Below are positions 8,101 through 14,423 of a DNA stretch of 20,541 nucleotides, piece after piece. How positions within the stretch are numbered: the stretch's first letter is position 1; each line of letters starts with the position of its first letter. A program made the translations under genes and the position numbers. The stretch comes from JBOGEB01 sp050743125 (GTDB lineage Bacteria > Actinomycetota > Nitriliruptoria > Euzebyales > Egibacteraceae): assembly GCA_050743125.1 (NCBI GenBank), contig JBOGEB010000066.1:1-20541 (forward strand), read 5' to 3'. The notes under the pieces were generated by a model. The model saw only the letters and a list, made by a program, of their open reading frames with translations, did no database searches and had not been told where the DNA came from.

Positions 8101-8670
8101 CTCATGTACCCGAAGGTCTTCGTCGACTTCGCCGAGCATCAGCGCGTCTACGGCGACGTGAGCGTCCTGTCGACCCCCGCGTTTTTCTACGGCATCGAGA
8201 GCGGCGACGAGCTGGCCGTCGACATCGAGCGCGGCAAGACGCTGGTCATCCGCTTCCTCGCGGTCGGCGAGCCCGACCCCGAGGGCCGGCGGGTGATCTT
8301 CTTCGAGCTGAACGGCCAGCCGCGCGAGGTGAAGGTCGTCGACCGCGGTATCGCCCCCACGGCGGCGGTCCGCCGCAAGGCCGAGGAGGGCAACCCCGCA
8401 CACGTCGCCGCGCTCATGCCGGGGATGGTCTCCGGTCTCCAGATCACCGAAGGTCAACGGGTGCAGACCGGAGACCGGCTCCTCTCGATCGAGGCGATGA
8501 AGATGGAGACCGCGATCTTCGCCGACCACGACGGCGTGGTCGGGGAGGTCCTGGTCAGCCCGGGCACCCAGGTCGACAGCAAAGACCTCCTGCTCGTCCT
8601 GCGGCCGAGCGGTGACGGCACGACCGACGACGCAGCTCAGGAGTCCCAAGAGGAGAGGCCGCGGACGTGA
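5164..8670 (+). CDS. pyc: pyruvate carboxylase
   Basis: This 1168-residue protein has the complete single-chain layout. The biotin carboxylase domain is N-terminal (KLLVANRSEIAIRVFRA at the start, ATP-grasp Gly-rich loop GGGGRGMR at 166-173, EVNPRIQVEHTVTEV). The carboxyltransferase TIM barrel follows from about residue 535 (TTFRDAHQSLLATR at 540-553, carboxylated Lys713 in GIKDMAGL, metal ligands His742 and His744 in HFHTHD). A tetramerisation/PC-OADA region and the C-terminal biotin carrier domain (EAMKMET, biotinylated Lys1113) complete it. The length matches the family. It converts pyruvate, bicarbonate and ATP to oxaloacetate in the cytoplasm. I chose the ATG at 5164 because homology begins there; the frame is open further upstream, but that sequence is non-homologous and overlaps the divergent methyltransferase. 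Oxaloacetate feeds aspartate synthesis, which fits the lysC-asd-aminotransferase genes downstream. Confidence 0.97.
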   Translation: MAQRIRKLLVANRSEIAIRVFRAATELGIRTVAVYSREDRFCLHRFKADESYLVGKGREPVGAYLGIAEIIRVAGEVGVDAIHPGYGFLAENPELAEACRREGIVFVGPPPQVMARMGNKVEARALACAAGVPVMPATGALPHDLREAARLAGEVGFPLMVKASWGGGGRGMRVVRGPGELAEQVAAGRREARAAFGNDEVFLERLVERARHVEVQVLADRHGNVVHLYERDCSVQRRHQKVVEVAPASALDDRQRAQLCEAAVRVARAAGYESAGTVEFLIDADSGRFSFIEVNPRIQVEHTVTEVVTGIDIVKAQIRIAEGARIGTPSSGVPEQEQIRLNGYALQCRITSEDPENRFIPDYGRISAYRGANGFGIRLDGGTAYSGAVITPFYDSLLEKVTAWAPTREEAIRRMDRALREFRIRGVKTNLAFLDALLNHPRFRSGEYTTDFIDETPELLRFTPPRDRATRLLSFLGNVLVNGNPEVAGRPVPGRVPQPQVPDGLEPSAERGSRELLAELGPEGFARWMRAQPRLLLTDTTFRDAHQSLLATRVRTYDLLAAAPAYSRSLTGLLSLEAWGGATFDVAMRFLKEDPWERLRALRERIPNICLQMLLRASNAVGYTNYPDNVVRFFVARAAEAGIDLFRVFDSLNWVENMRVAMDAVLESGKLCEAAICYTGDLTDPSRQKYGLAYYVDLARELEGAGAHILGIKDMAGLCKPEAARRLVSALRQEVGVPLHFHTHDTSGIAAASVLAAAEAGADAADAAMDPMSGLTSQPNLGSIVEALRGGPRDTGLPREPLAALATYWEGVRRYYLGFESDMRAGTAEVYEHEIPGGQYTNLRQQARALGIESRWRDVARAYAEVNDMFGDIIKVTPTSKVVGDLAVLMVTNGLSREDVLDPERETAFPESVVEFFHGDLGQPPGGFPEALQRKVLKGRPPLRVRPGEALPPADLAQARAELERAICRSASDDELASYLMYPKVFVDFAEHQRVYGDVSVLSTPAFFYGIESGDELAVDIERGKTLVIRFLAVGEPDPEGRRVIFFELNGQPREVKVVDRGIAPTAAVRRKAEEGNPAHVAALMPGMVSGLQITEGQRVQTGDRLLSIEAMKMETAIFADHDGVVGEVLVSPGTQVDSKDLLLVLRPSGDGTTDDAAQESQEERPRT

Positions 8671-9013
8671 CCGCAGGATGTCGGTCCCGGGCGCCGTTGT
8701 CTATTCGGGAGCCCGGTTGCGGCTGGCGGACGTGGACCTCGGCCTGCATGCGAGTTGGGAATCCATCGCACATCGACATGGATCCCGCGTTGAGCGCTCC
8801 CGTGCGAGTGGTTCGAGACGACGGGCAGCGCATCGACCTGCCGCATGCCCGAGAGGATCCTTGGGGCTACAGGGGAACGTTCGAGAGCGCTGCGAGAAGT
8901 GTCCTGAGCGGTGGCCGCCCCGACCTGGCCGGCCACCGGCGGTGCTCGCCGCCGCGGCAGGTGCCCCTGCTCCCGCGCGGGGCTTGCTGCGGTTCGGTCA
9001 GCTCCCACAGCCG
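8671..9013. other. interval without a recognisable gene
   Basis: Several overlapping frames are open here, but none has a good start with SD or a recognised domain. One plus-strand stretch (about 8775-8925) reads VRVVRDDGQRIDLPHAREDP and continues plausibly. It faintly recalls the C-terminal part of Gfo/Idh/MocA-type oxidoreductases, but is too short to assign. An 8-bp stem, GGTGGCCG (8910-8917) with CGGCCACC (8930-8937), may be a terminator for pyc or for the Erm-like gene. Confidence 0.4.
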
Positions 9014-9931
9014 TCAAGACCCGGGGCCACCACGACGTGCCGAGCGATCAGGGTCCCCTTGGGGCCGCCGCGGCCTGGGCGCTGCCGTATCCGACCGTCG
9101 GGAGCGGAAGAGCTCGAGCCAGTCCTCGACGCTCAGATCCTTGACTCGGCGGTCGCGATCCAACCCTGACCGCCACAGCCACGCACCCCAGGCGTGAGCC
9201 TCTATCGACTGAAGGGCCGCCCCGACGGTGAGATGCCCGGTGGTGAAGACTGCCCTGGCGAGGTCTTGGTATGCGCCGCGTGCGGCCCAGGCCAACAGGC
9301 TTGGATCCTGCGGCTCTACGAGCAGCGTCTGGGTGTCCGCATTGGGGACCGGTCGAAACTGTCGGCGGGGAAATCCGAGACCGGCTCGGAACCGGTACCA
9401 AGGCGCCCACTCGGCGTTGAAGAGGTTGCCGCCCCAGCCTCCTATGCGCTTCTGGACATATTGCTGCTGGAGCAGGAAGACGCCCCGGCAAAGCAGCTGC
9501 GGACTCAACTCCAGGCAGCGCCGCAGGATGTCGGTGCTTGAGCCGAACGGGAGGTTACCGATCACCGCCACCGGCCCCGGCGGGGGCGGCCATCGGAGGA
9601 AGTCGGCCACCACGACGGTGACACCCGGCAACCGCTCCTCCTGGAGTCGGCGTGCCCAGTACTTGTCGATCTCCACCGCGACGATCGGACGGCCGGTCTC
9701 GGCAAGGGCACGAGCCACCATCCCAGAGCCGGCTCCCACCTCCACCACGGTGGCCCGCTCCGGGGCAGCGAGCTGGGAGGCGAATTGCCGCGCGCTGTCG
9801 ATGGAGCGGAAGAAATTCTGGCCCAGTATGCGTCGCCGCTCCGGAGATCCTGCGTCAAGGGCGCGGCCGGACCCCTCGTACCGTGGGCGCGCTCGCGGGG
9901 CTGGAGACCCATTGCCGGCCCGTGATGCCAT
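9014..9931 (-). CDS. Erm-family 23S rRNA adenine N6-methyltransferase
   Basis: This 305-residue protein has the KsgA/Erm rRNA adenine dimethylase fold. It shows LGQNFF at 36-41 (family 'GQNFL'), SAM-binding EVGAGSG at 64-70, VEID with Glu87, DF at 110-111 and catalytic NLPFGSST from Asn126. The N-L-P-F form is closer to Erm enzymes ('N-I-P-F') than to KsgA ('N-x-P-Y'). The C-terminal Arg/Pro-rich tail (RRSDTAAPRPRRPQGDP onward) is a hallmark of actinobacterial Erm proteins such as ErmE. By family it would methylate A2058 of 23S rRNA and protect against macrolides, lincosamides and streptogramin B; that phenotype is inferred. No SD precedes the ATG. No antibiotic cluster surrounds it, so it may be an intrinsic resistance gene. 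Confidence 0.85.
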   Translation of the reverse strand: MASRAGNGSPAPRARPRYEGSGRALDAGSPERRRILGQNFFRSIDSARQFASQLAAPERATVVEVGAGSGMVARALAETGRPIVAVEIDKYWARRLQEERLPGVTVVVADFLRWPPPPGPVAVIGNLPFGSSTDILRRCLELSPQLLCRGVFLLQQQYVQKRIGGWGGNLFNAEWAPWYRFRAGLGFPRRQFRPVPNADTQTLLVEPQDPSLLAWAARGAYQDLARAVFTTGHLTVGAALQSIEAHAWGAWLWRSGLDRDRRVKDLSVEDWLELFRSRRSDTAAPRPRRPQGDPDRSARRGGPGS

Positions 9932-10004
9932 AGCTGCCGCATCCGTTCATGCCTGTGTACGCTCGCGGCGACCGTACCGCTCTTACCGTCGGAGGAACTC
10001 TCCG

Positions 10005-10403
10005 GTGCTCAGGGTATTCCTGCGCTGGTCTCCCAACGTGAACAGGCTTCGCCGGCCCGGCTGGTTCTCCGACAGGCGAGGTGTCGAGAATGCCCTCGTC
10101 GCCATGAAGTCGGCTGAGAGCACAGTGACGCTGGTGTCGGACGCGACACCCTCCGGCGAGATCGCCGACCTCGACTGGGACGGCGCGGTTCGCCTGCCGG
10201 CAGGCACCAACCCGGCAGGCACCAACTCGGAGTCATTTCTCCGCGCCCTGGACCTGGCGCTGGATGCCGCCCTCCCGGGCGACAAATGTGGAAGCGAGGC
10301 GCAACGCGGCGAGCGTGGATGCAGGGTCGCTCGAATGCCAGCGTATTTCTGCCGCGGGGTACCAAGCGCGGAGTGGGTACGCTCTGGCGGGAGGACGTCA
10401 TGA
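10005..10403 (+). CDS. glycosyltransferase-like ORF, probably truncated
   Basis: A GTG at 10005 has a strong SD, GGAGGA (9991-9996), eight bases upstream and opens a 132-residue frame. Its first part (VFLRWSPNVNRLRRPGWFS, then LVSDATPSGEI and SESFLRALDLALDAALPGD) resembles the N-terminus of small glycosyltransferases that continue into a '(V)YFxEDDY' metal-binding region. Here the similarity stops after about residue 90, and the rest (GSEAQRGERGCRVARMPAYF) is unrelated. I read this as the 5' end of a gene that lost its catalytic part. The stop overlaps the next ATG as ATGA, so translation of this ORF could still couple to the lipoprotein. It diverges from the Erm-like gene across 73 bp. The family call is tentative. 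Confidence 0.5.
   Translation: MLRVFLRWSPNVNRLRRPGWFSDRRGVENALVAMKSAESTVTLVSDATPSGEIADLDWDGAVRLPAGTNPAGTNSESFLRALDLALDAALPGDKCGSEAQRGERGCRVARMPAYFCRGVPSAEWVRSGGRTS
10197..10226. repeat. 15-bp tandem duplication inside the glycosyltransferase-like ORF
   Basis: CCGGCAGGCACCAAC is repeated exactly twice (10197-10211, 10212-10226). In the reading frame it duplicates five residues, giving AGTNPAGTN, and leaves the frame intact. Confidence 0.9.
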
Positions 10404-10603
10404 GAAGGTTGCTCACCGCGGCGGCGCTCGTCTTGGTCGCTGCGTGCTCCGCGCAAGTGGATACGGGTGGGGCTGGCGGCTCCGGCAACGGCAAGGGCGG
10501 TGACGGCGGCGATGCCGTCACCCAAGACGGGACGAGCGTCGGCATCGACGGCAAGGACGGGACGAGCGGCGTGGGCATCGACATCCGGATCGGCGGCGAC
10601 TGA
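10400..10603 (+). CDS. small Gly/Asp-rich lipoprotein
   Basis: This 67-residue protein begins MRRLLTAAALVLVAACSAQV, a complete lipoprotein signal with lipobox L-V-A-A-C, so the mature protein is only about 50 residues anchored through Cys16. The rest is low-complexity Gly/Asp/Ser with an internal repeat (DGTSVGIDGK then DGTSGVGID). At DNA level a 30-base unit starting GACGGGACGAGCG occurs at 10526 and, diverged at its end, at 10556. GGGAGG (10389-10394) sits five bases from the ATG, and the ATG overlaps the stop of the preceding ORF. Function is unknown; Asp/Gly-rich segments can bind metal ions, but no known motif is complete. The strong SD and lipobox make it a likely real gene. Confidence 0.7.
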   Translation: MRRLLTAAALVLVAACSAQVDTGGAGGSGNGKGGDGGDAVTQDGTSVGIDGKDGTSGVGIDIRIGGD

Positions 10604-10622
10604 GCGCGGGTGCCCGCAGCTC
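10602..10622 (+). terminator. hairpin after the lipoprotein gene
   Basis: GAGC plus GCGGG (10602-10610) pairs with CCCGC (10613-10617) and GCTC (10619-10622), with one bulged A and a two-base apex. It starts inside the stop codon and lies upstream of the lysC promoter, so it probably isolates the two units. There is no T-tract. Confidence 0.4.
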
Positions 10623-10666
10623 GTAGCCCTTTGCACGCGAGCGCCGCATTTGGGGCGGGGTTTCGT

Positions 10667-10672
10667 TACCCT
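10667..10672 (+). promoter_or_regulatory. -10 element of lysC, probably leaderless transcript
   Basis: TACCCT (in GTTACCCT) ends eight bases before the lysC ATG, and there is no SD sequence. Transcription would start at or next to the A of the start codon. No clear -35 at standard spacing. Confidence 0.4.
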
Positions 10673-10680
10673 GGCAGCTC

Positions 10681-11973
10681 ATGATCGTCGTGCACAAATA
10701 TGGCGGGACGTCGGTCGCTGACACCGGCAGGATCCGGTGCGTCGCCGAGCGGATCGCCCAGGCGAAGCAAGACGGCCACGACGTCGTCGCGGTCGTGTCG
10801 GCGATGGGCAAGACCACCGACCAGCTGCTCGCACAGGCGAAGGAGGTCTCGCCGATCCCGCCGGCGCGTGAGCTGGACATGCTCCTGACCGCTGGCGAGC
10901 GGATCTCGATGGCGCTGCTCGCGATGGCGATCCACGAGCTGGGTTACACGGCGCTGAGCCTGACCGGCAGCCAGGCCGGCATCATCACCGACGCCATCCA
11001 CGGCAAGGCACGGATCCTCGACATCACACCCGGACGGATCACCGCTGGGCTCGCGGCCGGGCACGTCGTGATCGTCGCCGGCTTCCAGGGAGTCAGCCGC
11101 GACTCCAAGGACGTCACCACGCTCGGGCGGGGTGGGAGCGACACGACGGCGGTCGCGCTGGCAGCCGCGCTCGGCGCTCGTGCGTGCGAGATCTACACCG
11201 ACGTCGACGGCGTCTACACTGCGGACCCGCGCATCTGCCCGTCCGCGCGCAAGCTCGCGTGGGTGTCGCACGAGGAGATGCTCGAGCTGGCGGCTTGCGG
11301 GTCCGCGGTCCTGCAGAGCCGCTCGGTGGAGTACGCACGGAACCATGGCGTGGCGATCCACGTGCGGTCGAGCTTCACGTGCTCCGAGGGCACCTGGGTC
11401 GTCGAGAGAGGAGAGGAGATGGAGCAGGCGATCATCTCCGGGGTCGCGCACGACGTGAGCGAGGGCAAGCTGGTCATCAGGCGGGTGCCGGACAAGCCAG
11501 GCATCGCAGCGCGGATCTTCACCGCGTTCGCCGACGCGCACATCAACATCGACATGATCGTCCAGAACGTCGCCGAGGACGGGATGACGGACATCTCGTG
11601 CACGCTCCCGCTGGAGGACGGGATGAAGGCGGTCCAGCTCGTGGAGGCCATCGCGTCCGAGGTCGGCGCCGAGGCCGTGCTCTTCGACGAGCATGTCGCC
11701 AAGGTGTCGCTGGTCGGCGCGGGCATGAAGACCCACCCGGGCGTCGCCGCCGCCATGTTCTCGGCGCTCTCGGAGGCAGGGGTGAACATCGAGATGATCT
11801 CCACCTCGACCATCCGGTTGTCGGTCGTCGTCCGCGACACCGACGTCGAGACCGCGGTCCGCGCGGTGCACAAGCGGTTCGGACTGGACGGGAGGGGATC
11901 GGCGGGTGAGGGCGGTCGCGCAGCGGCCGCCGGCAAAGACGAGGAGCTGCGCTCCGGGAGGGAAGCGGAATGA
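10681..11973 (+). CDS. lysC: aspartokinase
   Basis: This 430-residue protein phosphorylates aspartate to 4-aspartyl phosphate, the first step of the Lys/Thr/Met pathway. The N-terminal kinase domain has VHKYGGTSV (residues 4-12), a catalytic/ATP region TTLGRGGSDTTA and the nucleotide-binding TDVDGVYTADPR. Two ACT domains follow from about residue 260 (RRVPDKPGIAARIF; VSLVGAGMKTHPGVAAAMFSAL), so feedback control by lysine and/or threonine is expected. A tail of about 35 low-complexity residues (GEGGRAAAAGKDEELRSG) extends past the usual end. The stop overlaps the asd ATG as ATGA, so the two are co-translated. An internal start at 11419 could yield a separate regulatory subunit. The ATG at 10681 is where family homology begins. 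Confidence 0.96.
   Translation: MIVVHKYGGTSVADTGRIRCVAERIAQAKQDGHDVVAVVSAMGKTTDQLLAQAKEVSPIPPARELDMLLTAGERISMALLAMAIHELGYTALSLTGSQAGIITDAIHGKARILDITPGRITAGLAAGHVVIVAGFQGVSRDSKDVTTLGRGGSDTTAVALAAALGARACEIYTDVDGVYTADPRICPSARKLAWVSHEEMLELAACGSAVLQSRSVEYARNHGVAIHVRSSFTCSEGTWVVERGEEMEQAIISGVAHDVSEGKLVIRRVPDKPGIAARIFTAFADAHINIDMIVQNVAEDGMTDISCTLPLEDGMKAVQLVEAIASEVGAEAVLFDEHVAKVSLVGAGMKTHPGVAAAMFSALSEAGVNIEMISTSTIRLSVVVRDTDVETAVRAVHKRFGLDGRGSAGEGGRAAAAGKDEELRSGREAE
11409..11421 (+). promoter_or_regulatory. internal SD and ATG for a lysC beta subunit
   Basis: Inside lysC, AGGAG (11409-11413) in a purine run is followed after five bases by ATG at 11419-11421, in frame at Met247, exactly before the ACT domains. 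Translation from here gives a 184-residue ACT-only protein. Bacillus and Corynebacterium aspartokinases are known to make such an in-frame beta subunit. The lysC ATG itself has no SD, so this internal site is the better of the two. Confidence 0.6.
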
Positions 11974-12998
11974 GGGTCGCGGTCGTCGGCGCCACCGGGG
12001 TGGTCGGTCAGGACCTGCGCCGCCTGCTCGAGGTCCGCGACTTCCCCTGTGACGAGGTCACCTTCGTCGCCTCCGAGCGGTCGGCGGGCAGGGTGCTGGG
12101 ATTCCGCGGCCAGGACGTCACCGTCCGCGCCCTGACCGAGGAAGGCGTGTTCGACGGCGTCGACCTCGCGCTGTTCTCGGCCGGCGCCACCAGGTCACGC
12201 GAGCATGCGCCACGGGCCGTCGAGGCCGGCGCGGTCGTGGTCGACAACTCGTCGTGCTGGCGGATGGACCCTGACGTCCCGCTTGTGGTCAGCGAGGTCA
12301 ACCCTCACGCGCTCGAGCGCATCCCGAAGGGCATCGTCGCGAACCCGAACTGCACCACGATGATCTGCATGCTTCCGCTCAAAGCGCTCCACGACGCGTT
12401 CGGGCTGCGGGCGTTCGTCGCGACGAGCTTCCAGGCCGCCAGCGGCGCGGGACAGGCGGGGATCGCCGAGCTCGAGGCGCAGGTCGAGCCGCTGTTCGCC
12501 AGGCGCGAGCTGCTCCGCGCCGACGGAGCGGCGGCCGCGAAGCTCGTCGAGCACGCGGTCCACGCGCAGACGCTCGCGTTCAACGTCGTCCCGCTGTGCG
12601 GCGCCGAGCAGCACAACGGGTACACCGACGAGGAGCACAAGCTCCAGAACGAGTCGCGGAAGATCCTGGGCATTCCCGACTTGGCCGTCGCCCCGACCTG
12701 CGTGCGGGTGCCGGTCATGGTCGGCCACGCGCTCCAGATCCGCGCGACGTTCGCCGAGCGGGTGACCGCCCCCGGCGCGATCGCGGCGATGGAGGGTTTC
12801 GGTGGCCTGCTGCTCGACCGCGCTCCGACCCCGCTGGAGTGGGCCGGGCGCGACGAGGTGGCCGTCGGCCGGGTGCGCGCCGACCTGGCCGACCCCTATT
12901 CCTTGAACTTCTGGGTGACCGGTGACAACCTGCTCAAGGGCGCCGCGCTCAACACCGTCCAGCTCGCCGAGCTGCTCGTTGCGCGTGGAGCCGTCTGA
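11970..12998 (+). CDS. asd: aspartate-semialdehyde dehydrogenase
   Basis: This 342-residue protein reduces 4-aspartyl phosphate to aspartate 4-semialdehyde with NADPH. It has the N-terminal nucleotide-binding GATGVVGQ (8-15), VDNSSCWRMDPDVPLVVSEV, catalytic Cys128 in ANPNCTT, the substrate segment FQAASGAGQAG, and general-base His253 in VMVGHALQIRATF. Length and motif order are standard for the bacterial enzyme. It overlaps lysC by four bases, the usual actinobacterial arrangement. A strong hairpin follows within 10 bases. No homoserine dehydrogenase or dihydrodipicolinate synthase is in the window, so the fate of the semialdehyde here is open. Confidence 0.96.
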   Translation: MRVAVVGATGVVGQDLRRLLEVRDFPCDEVTFVASERSAGRVLGFRGQDVTVRALTEEGVFDGVDLALFSAGATRSREHAPRAVEAGAVVVDNSSCWRMDPDVPLVVSEVNPHALERIPKGIVANPNCTTMICMLPLKALHDAFGLRAFVATSFQAASGAGQAGIAELEAQVEPLFARRELLRADGAAAAKLVEHAVHAQTLAFNVVPLCGAEQHNGYTDEEHKLQNESRKILGIPDLAVAPTCVRVPVMVGHALQIRATFAERVTAPGAIAAMEGFGGLLLDRAPTPLEWAGRDEVAVGRVRADLADPYSLNFWVTGDNLLKGAALNTVQLAELLVARGAV

Positions 12999-13005
12999 TT
13001 GGGAG

Positions 13006-13045
13006 TGTGGAGCGTTCGCGACGTAGGCGTCGTGAACGCTCCGCA
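13006..13045 (+). terminator. long hairpin after asd
   Basis: An 18-bp stem (13006-13023 with 13028-13045) contains two G-U pairs and a TAGG loop; its core is GGAGCGTTCGCGACG with CGTCGTGAACGCTCC. It begins eight bases past the asd stop and is the strongest stem in the window apart from the 42-bp palindrome. It probably ends the lysC-asd transcript, so the following genes likely have their own promoter within 13046-13160. Confidence 0.65.
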
Positions 13046-13160
13046 ACGAGGGCATCGACGGGCACAATCTGACCACGCGGAAACTCGTGACGACCGCTCC
13101 AGGGCGGGGGTAGGCAAGCAGCGGCAATACTGATGTCGAGGACCCCCACGGAGGTGCTGG

Positions 13161-14399
13161 ATGGGAGCAGGGCCGCGGGTTGACGCGACCGGGGGTGAGC
13201 GGCCCCTGGGCTTCTCGACCCGTGCCATCCACGCCCGGGCACCAGGCCCGGGGCCCGGTGTGGAGCCGGCCGCCGTCCCGATTTGGCTCTCGTCGGATTA
13301 CCTGTTCGACGGCGTCGAGCATTATGCGGAGCTTCTGAGCGGTCAGCGCTCGGGCTATGCCTACGCCCGCTTCGGCTCGCCGACCCACACCGCGCTGCAC
13401 CAGGTGCTGGCCAGCCTGGAGGGCGCTGAGGCAGCCCTCTCGTTCGCCAGCGGGATGGCGGCGGTGCTCACCAGCCTGACGACCCTCGCCGAGGCTGGCG
13501 ATCACATCGTCGCTGACCGCGGCGTCTACAACACCACGTACACGCTGCTCGCGTCCTTCCTGCCCCGCTACGGCGTCCGCGTCACCTTCGTCGAGCCGGA
13601 GGCGGAGGCCGTCGACCAGGCGATCGAGCCTGCGACCAGGGCAGTGCTCATCGACTCGATCACCACTCCGACGTTCCGCGTCGCCGACGTGGCGGGCGTC
13701 GCCGCGATCTGCGCGGCCAGGGAGGTGCCGCTGATCGTCGACAACACCATCGCGACCCCCTACCTGCTGCGGCCCTTGGATCTGGCCGGCGTCGAGCTGG
13801 TCCTCCACTCGACCTCCAAGTACATCGGGGGGCACTCGGACCTGATCGGTGGCTCGGTTGCCGCATCTGCAGAGCTGATCGGCAGGATGCACGAGCTCTC
13901 GAAGCAGCAAGGGACGATTGCGGGCGTCTTCGACGCCTGGCTCGCTCTGCGCGGTGTCCAGACCCTGGCCATCCGGGTGGAGCGCCAGTGCGCGACGGCG
14001 ATGGCGCTGGCCGGTGTCCTCGCGGAGCACGGTGAGGTCCGCACGGTCGGGTACTCCGGGCTGTACAGCCACCCCGACCATCAGCGCGCAGCGAAGCTCT
14101 TTGGCGGCGCTCGCTTCGGCGCGATGCTGTCGCTCTGCCTGCGAGGCGGCTACGAGGCCGCGGTCGCGTTCTGCGGCGCGCTTCGCATCGCGCGTGTCGG
14201 CTCCGGCTTCGGGGGGATGCGGACGGAGGTGCGTCATCCGGCAACCACGAGCCACCGGTTTCTCACGCAGGAGCAGCGGCTCCTCATGGGTATCGACCAG
14301 GGGCTGGTCCGAGTTTCGGTGGGAGCGGAGGACGCCGAGGACCTGGTCGAGGACTTTGTCCAGGCGCTGGACCAGCTCAACCAAGGGAGGAGCTCGTGA
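13161..14399 (+). CDS. Cys/Met-metabolism PLP enzyme (cystathionine gamma-synthase/methionine gamma-lyase family)
   Basis: This 412-residue fold-type I PLP enzyme has family features in order: YARFGSPTHTALHQVLASLE (the 'Y-x-R-xxNPT' segment), FASGMAAV, active-site Tyr123 in GVYNTTYTL, PLP-ring Asp194 in VDNTIATPYLLRPL, Schiff-base Lys220 in HSTSKYIGGHSD, and a C-terminal carboxylate-binding Arg in GLVRVSVG. The Cys next to the active-site Tyr in methionine gamma-lyases is replaced (Y-N-T-T), which argues against a typical lyase. It may exchange or eliminate the gamma-substituent of a homoserine ester, or condense sulfide or cysteine; exact reaction unknown. GGAGGT sits five bases before the ATG. 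It starts a tight run with the GAPDH-like, sulfotransferase and aminotransferase genes and lies just after asd, the source of C4 amino-acid precursors. Confidence 0.9.
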   Translation: MGAGPRVDATGGERPLGFSTRAIHARAPGPGPGVEPAAVPIWLSSDYLFDGVEHYAELLSGQRSGYAYARFGSPTHTALHQVLASLEGAEAALSFASGMAAVLTSLTTLAEAGDHIVADRGVYNTTYTLLASFLPRYGVRVTFVEPEAEAVDQAIEPATRAVLIDSITTPTFRVADVAGVAAICAAREVPLIVDNTIATPYLLRPLDLAGVELVLHSTSKYIGGHSDLIGGSVAASAELIGRMHELSKQQGTIAGVFDAWLALRGVQTLAIRVERQCATAMALAGVLAEHGEVRTVGYSGLYSHPDHQRAAKLFGGARFGAMLSLCLRGGYEAAVAFCGALRIARVGSGFGGMRTEVRHPATTSHRFLTQEQRLLMGIDQGLVRVSVGAEDAEDLVEDFVQALDQLNQGRSS

Positions 14400-14423
14400 G
14401 GGGACGGGATGGAGGGGGGTGGG

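Noticed and set aside
9228..10004. Upstream extension of the glycosyltransferase-like frame
   Set aside because: It is antisense to the Erm-like gene; a strong SD marks the GTG at 10005 as the start.
13046..13160. A riboswitch upstream of the PLP gene
   Set aside because: I looked for SAM or cobalamin riboswitch signatures because of the Met-like enzyme; only a GGGGGT/ACCCCC pairing about 35 bases apart is present, which is not enough.
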